From Firmicutes bacterium UBA1764 (GTDB lineage: Bacteria > Bacillota > Clostridia > Peptostreptococcales > Anaerovoracaceae), in assembly GCA_002315535.1 (NCBI GenBank), contig DCHA01000075.1, positions 1 through 10,054 of the forward strand: 10,054 bases of DNA, read 5' to 3'. This document shows, one piece after another, positions 7,236 to 10,054 of the stretch. The notes under the pieces are model-generated. The model ran no database searches and had not been told where the DNA came from. It was given only the letters and a program-made list of their open reading frames with translations. How positions within the stretch are numbered: the first letter of the stretch is position 1; every line of letters starts with the position of its first letter. Both the position numbers and the translations under genes were made by a program.

Positions 7236-8774
7236 CTACCTTGCAAAATACTTTTCCGGAAGCCTGTAGCTTAGAGCCTCAAGCACATGCTCCTTTTTTA
7301 TCTCGCTGCTCTCATCAAGATCCGCAATTGTCCTGGACAGCTTAATCACCTTGTGATATGCCCTCGCGGAAAGATGCCAGCTTGTAAAAGCTTCGGACAG
7401 CAAATTCTTCCCCTCTGAATCGATAACGCAGTAGCTTTGAATTTGTCCAGCATTAAGCGACGAATTACTGTCTATGCCGCTTCCCTTGTATCTTTCCTTT
7501 TGAATCTCGATGGCTTTTATTACCTTAGCACGCATGCTTGCGGAATCAATTATTCTGTTTCCCTCAGCCGGCTCCATGTCAGTGTAGCTCGGCCTTTGAG
7601 CCGAAATATGCAGATCTATCCTGTCTAAAAGCGGCCCTGAAACCCTGTTTAAATATCTGACCCTGTCACTCTGGGTGCAGCTGCATTTTTTCTCAGGATC
7701 CCCAAAGTAGCCGCATTTACAGGGATTCATCGCGGCGACTACCATAAATTTAGCAGGAAATTCGCATCTGCCATCTGCCCTGACTATCGACACCTTACCG
7801 TCCTCCATGGGCTGGCGCAAGCTTTCAATGACTGAAGACGGAAACTCTGCAAGCTCATCTAAAAAGAGAACCCCTTGATGCGCAAGTGTAACCTCGCCCG
7901 GAGCAATCGGCTTTCCGCCTCCTATCATTGCGACCTGGGTTGCGCCTCTGTGCGGACTTCTGAAGGGGCGCTCCGTAATAATCGGATGCTCTGCTGACAG
8001 CTTTCCCGCTATGCTGTAAACCTGAGTAACCTCAAGCTGCTGCTCGTATGTAAGCTCCGGCAAAATCCCGGGGATGCGCTTTCCGACCATGCTTTTCCCA
8101 ACGCCCGGAGGCCCGATTATCAGCATTCCATGAAAGCCTGCGGCGGCGATAAGTGCCGCTCTTTTTATCAGCTCCTGGCCGCGAATATCAGCAAAATCCT
8201 CGGTGTAGCAAGGCTTTATTGACCCCGTGCTGTTTACAGGCCTGACAAATTCGGCGTCTGAGTCCCCACCTATATAGCTGATAATATCATTTAGATGCGA
8301 CGCGGGCAGAACCTCAATATCCTTGACCAGCCCTGCCTCTGCAAGATTGGACTGCGGAATAACGTAGCGCCGTACGCCAAGCCTTCTCAGCCCGATTATC
8401 ATCGGAAGCAGCCCGTTAACCTTTTCAATTTTGCCATCAAGCGTGAGCTCTCCGAGAAAGGCCACATCCTCAATACTATTTTCAGGCACCATCATTCCGC
8501 TGCTTAAAAGTATCCCAATCGCGATTGCGAGATCAAAATGGCTGCCCTCCTTTTTCAGCCATGCCGTTGTCAGATTTACGGTTATCCTCGTATCAGGAAA
8601 CTCAAAGCCGCAGTTTTCAATTGCGGCTCTGACCCTGTCCTTTGATTCCTTGATTGCCTGATTTGCAAGCCCGACTATGCTGAAATTTGACAGCCCATTT
8701 TCAACACAGACCTCGGCCCAAACCTTTTCACATTCCAGCCCAAGTAAATTTGCGCTTAAAACTCTTGAATACAC
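7236..8774 (-). CDS. comM: ComM/YifB family Mg-chelatase-like AAA+ ATPase
   Basis: This encodes a 512-residue ComM-type ATPase. In Vibrio, ComM is a hexameric helicase that promotes branch migration during transformation. An amino-terminal Lon/S5-like domain is followed by the AAA+ module with Walker A GPPGVGKS (221-228), Walker B LFLDELAEF (303-311) and arginine-finger region LLDRID (382-387). A cysteine cluster CKC...CSC (C352, C354, C364, C366) could bind metal. The carboxy-terminal Mg-chelatase domain ends at KYFAR. I chose the GTG at 8774 because AAGGGG lies 7 nt upstream, the protein then starts YSRVLSANLLG as family members do, and the length fits. An in-frame ATG at 8864 would add 30 unconserved residues and overlap yraN by 68 nt. 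Confidence 0.95.
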   Translation of the reverse strand: MYSRVLSANLLGLECEKVWAEVCVENGLSNFSIVGLANQAIKESKDRVRAAIENCGFEFPDTRITVNLTTAWLKKEGSHFDLAIAIGILLSSGMMVPENSIEDVAFLGELTLDGKIEKVNGLLPMIIGLRRLGVRRYVIPQSNLAEAGLVKDIEVLPASHLNDIISYIGGDSDAEFVRPVNSTGSIKPCYTEDFADIRGQELIKRAALIAAAGFHGMLIIGPPGVGKSMVGKRIPGILPELTYEQQLEVTQVYSIAGKLSAEHPIITERPFRSPHRGATQVAMIGGGKPIAPGEVTLAHQGVLFLDELAEFPSSVIESLRQPMEDGKVSIVRADGRCEFPAKFMVVAAMNPCKCGYFGDPEKKCSCTQSDRVRYLNRVSGPLLDRIDLHISAQRPSYTDMEPAEGNRIIDSASMRAKVIKAIEIQKERYKGSGIDSNSSLNAGQIQSYCVIDSEGKNLLSEAFTSWHLSARAYHKVIKLSRTIADLDESSEIKKEHVLEALSYRLPEKYFAR

Positions 8775-8796
8775 AACTAATCCCCTTTTCTCCTTT

Positions 8797-9195
8797 TTAA
8801 AACGCACTCTTAATATAGTTGATGTAACCATCCCCATTAAGTAATAAAACTTCTGCCACATCAATTCGAGGTGATAAATGTGAGTATTGACGATGAATAC
8901 GCAGATAAAGCTCCGAAAGTCTTTTTAATCTTCTCTTTTTTTGATCTGTAAGCGCGAGGGAAGGCCTGCCGTGCCTAAGATTTGTCCTTGTCTTAACCTC
9001 GACAAAGCATATACTTTTGCTGTCTCTTGCAACGATATCGATTTCCCCTAATTTAAATCTCACGTTGCGATCAATCACACTCATATGCATTTTCTGCTCA
9101 AGATATGCTGCGGTCAAATCCTCTCCGGCAATCGCTATTCGGTGTTTTTCATCTGCACTTTCATGCCAGTCTTTTCTTACATATACTTCACTCAT
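8797..9195 (-). CDS. yraN: YraN/UPF0102 family endonuclease-like protein
   Basis: This 132-residue protein belongs to the UPF0102/YraN family, which has a restriction-endonuclease-like fold. Family hallmarks are AGEDLTAAYLE (23-33), KLGEIDIVARD (48-58) and FVEVKTRT (64-71). The conserved acids and Lys (E51, D53, E66, K68) form a PD-(D/E)XK-like arrangement. A role in DNA processing is inferred from the fold and from its constant pairing with comM and dprA; no activity can be shown from sequence. It heads the yraN-comM-dprA operon with 22 nt to the comM GTG. No Shine-Dalgarno precedes the ATG, and there is no good alternative start, because the next Met is residue 36, inside the conserved domain. 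Confidence 0.9.
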   Translation of the reverse strand: MSEVYVRKDWHESADEKHRIAIAGEDLTAAYLEQKMHMSVIDRNVRFKLGEIDIVARDSKSICFVEVKTRTNLRHGRPSLALTDQKKRRLKRLSELYLRIHRQYSHLSPRIDVAEVLLLNGDGYINYIKSAF

Positions 9196-9202
9196 TGGCA
9201 GT

Positions 9203-9231
9203 ATTTTACAGTATAATTAATTGTATGTCAA
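9203..9231 (-). promoter_or_regulatory. Promoter of the yraN-comM-dprA operon
   Basis: On the minus strand a perfect TTGACA (9231-9226) is followed after exactly 17 nt by TAAAAT (9208-9203, five of six bases of consensus). A start 7 nt downstream would fall at about 9196, next to the yraN ATG (9195-9193), so the predicted mRNA has essentially no leader. No better -10 box is seen at a legal spacing. Confidence 0.6.
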
Positions 9232-9239
9232 TCCATTTT

Positions 9240-9331
9240 GGGTAAGTGATTTTTTGTGTGGATGATAAAATTATTTTCCATTTTACTAAAATCATTTTCT
9301 CCGAGAAAGTATGTGGATTTTTTTCAAAACA
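9240..9331. other. AT-rich spacer with palindromes, possible IS end
   Basis: This non-coding stretch lies between the yraN promoter and the transposase terminator. It holds two 13-nt direct repeats, TAAAATTATTTTC (9266-9278) and TAAAATCATTTTC (9287-9299). They differ at one base, are spaced 21 bp apart, and each contains an 11-bp palindrome AAAAT-N-ATTTT. A third palindrome, TTTCTC-C-GAGAAA, lies at 9296-9308. The left end of the insertion sequence carrying the transposase probably lies here, perhaps near the GGGTAAG at 9240, but with the other end outside the window no inverted repeat can be matched. Confidence 0.35.
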
Positions 9332-9363
9332 AAAGCCATCAGAAATGGAAAACTGATGGCTTT
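9322..9363 (-). terminator. Intrinsic terminator after the transposase gene
   Basis: A perfect 11-bp stem is formed by AAAGCCATCAG (9332-9342) and CTGATGGCTTT (9353-9363) around a 10-nt loop. On the minus strand it is followed by TTTTGTTTTG-type sequence, a standard U tract. It begins 19 nt after the transposase stop codon and should insulate yraN from transposase transcription. Confidence 0.82.
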
Positions 9364-9382
9364 AAGCTTTGTTTATATGTTT

Positions 9383-10054
9383 TTAAGAATCTAACGACTC
9401 TGTTTCGTATTCTTCTAGTTCGTTTTTTTCAAACCCGTAAATAATCTGAAAAGAAAGAATATCTATCGTTTCTTTTAGCTCTTTAATTGATACCGGAACT
9501 TTCAAATAGAAAGAACTGCCATTGTTGTTATCAAGTCTGTCTGCTGCATCAAATAGATCCTGATAAAGCCTGCTTTCTCCCAAAAGATGTTCTGAGAATC
9601 TCATGTATTCACCTACAAAAAGTCCTTCAACAATATCTGCATTGTCAGTTATATCCGGATCAACTCTGCAGGCCTCAAGATAAAGGCTGTAATAGTCATA
9701 AATAGTGTTGAAATCATATACTGTATCCATTCCATTAAATTGCTTGAATAGATTCATAAATTGACCGTTTTTAGCCTTCTGTTGGGCTTTTGTTAATAGC
9801 TTTACTTTATTGTTGCCAAATAGAAGTTTGCCTCTTAATATTTCGAATGAATATCCTTTGCCGTTATTGTTGACTCTCTTTATTTCTGAGTTAATGCCTT
9901 CCGTTCCGCCGTTAGTTTTTCTAAAGCCTTCCGGGATATCGAAATAATTGAAGATGAATTCTTGCCATCTTGATACTATCCCGATTAACTCGCTAAAAGG
10001 ATATATGAAACTGGATGGGGTATTTATGCCCGGGTAGTTTTTCCACTTTTCAAA
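9383..10054 (-). CDS. Transposase, ISL3-like, carboxy-terminal part
   Basis: The reading frame is open from the window edge at 10054 down to the TAA at 9383-9385, giving 223 residues without a start; the 5' part lies outside. Near its beginning is TNGGTEGINSEIKR (residues 47-60 of the visible part), followed by GYSFEILRGKLLF. This matches the NG..EG.N..IK signature that surrounds the third catalytic acid of ISL3-family DDE transposases; the Glu would be visible residue 52 (9899-9901). About 130 more residues follow, ending in an acidic tail (ELEEYETESLDS), whereas most ISL3 transposases end soon after this motif. The ATG at 9757 is internal and not a separate gene start. Low G+C compared with its neighbours fits a mobile element. 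Family assignment is from the motif only. Confidence 0.75.
   Translation of the reverse strand, partial: FEKWKNYPGINTPSSFIYPFSELIGIVSRWQEFIFNYFDIPEGFRKTNGGTEGINSEIKRVNNNGKGYSFEILRGKLLFGNNKVKLLTKAQQKAKNGQFMNLFKQFNGMDTVYDFNTIYDYYSLYLEACRVDPDITDNADIVEGLFVGEYMRFSEHLLGESRLYQDLFDAADRLDNNNGSSFYLKVPVSIKELKETIDILSFQIIYGFEKNELEEYETESLDS

Noticed and set aside
8775..8864. Upstream extension of comM to the ATG at 8864
   Set aside because: It would overlap yraN, lacks family similarity, and a better GTG with a Shine-Dalgarno lies at 8774.
9256..9444. Plus-strand 62-codon frame across the spacer and transposase end
   Set aside because: It crosses the transposase terminator and has no Shine-Dalgarno or family signature.
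9383..9757. Independent 124-codon gene starting at the ATG at 9757
   Set aside because: The frame continues upstream without a stop to the window edge and contains a transposase motif, so this ATG is internal.
1..10054. CRISPR array, toxin-antitoxin pair, restriction or other defence genes
   Set aside because: No repeat-spacer pattern or matching protein motif was seen; the window is housekeeping genes plus one IS fragment.

Overview
This window is a housekeeping stretch of a low-to-moderate G+C Gram-positive genome, most likely a Clostridia-type member of the Bacillota. The grounds are the gene order (yraN-comM-dprA-topA-hslV-hslU is a Firmicutes-style neighbourhood), the FHATTI amino terminus of HslV that resembles Bacillus CodW, AGGAGG-like ribosome binding sites, and sigma-A type promoters. 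The genus cannot be named from the sequence alone. Every gene I can support lies on the minus strand, so transcription runs from the high coordinates to the low ones.

Layout in transcription order. (1) 10054-9383: the 3' part of a transposase gene that looks like the ISL3 family, running in from beyond the window edge and followed by an intrinsic terminator. (2) 9382-9196: an AT-rich spacer with small palindromes and the promoter of the next operon. (3) 9195-6270: yraN-comM-dprA, a tight DNA-processing/competence operon. (4) 6269-6179: a hairpin overlapping a new promoter. (5) 6178-212: topA-hslV-hslU-hflX-yigZ, a second compact operon in which the last two junctions are TAATG stop/start overlaps. 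(6) 186-1: a strong promoter driving a tRNA cluster, with a complete tRNA with a valine anticodon and the 5' part of another, probably tRNA-Thr, cut by the window edge.

How the genes fit together: ComM (branch migration) and DprA (RecA loader) handle incoming or recombining DNA, YraN is a putative nuclease-fold protein, and TopA relaxes negative supercoils. HslV and HslU form the two-component ATP-dependent protease, and HflX is a ribosome-splitting GTPase. HslVU and HflX are both linked to stress and quality control, so their translational coupling is plausible biology. YigZ is a conserved protein of the IMPACT family with no settled role.

I see no defence system, CRISPR array, prophage or clearly novel multi-gene system. 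The points most worth a second look are small: a valine-anticodon tRNA with a mismatched acceptor stem carrying a G3-U70 pair, the HslV amino terminus, a yraN promoter that predicts an almost leaderless mRNA, a terminator/promoter overlap before topA, and the transposase tail and palindromes beside it.
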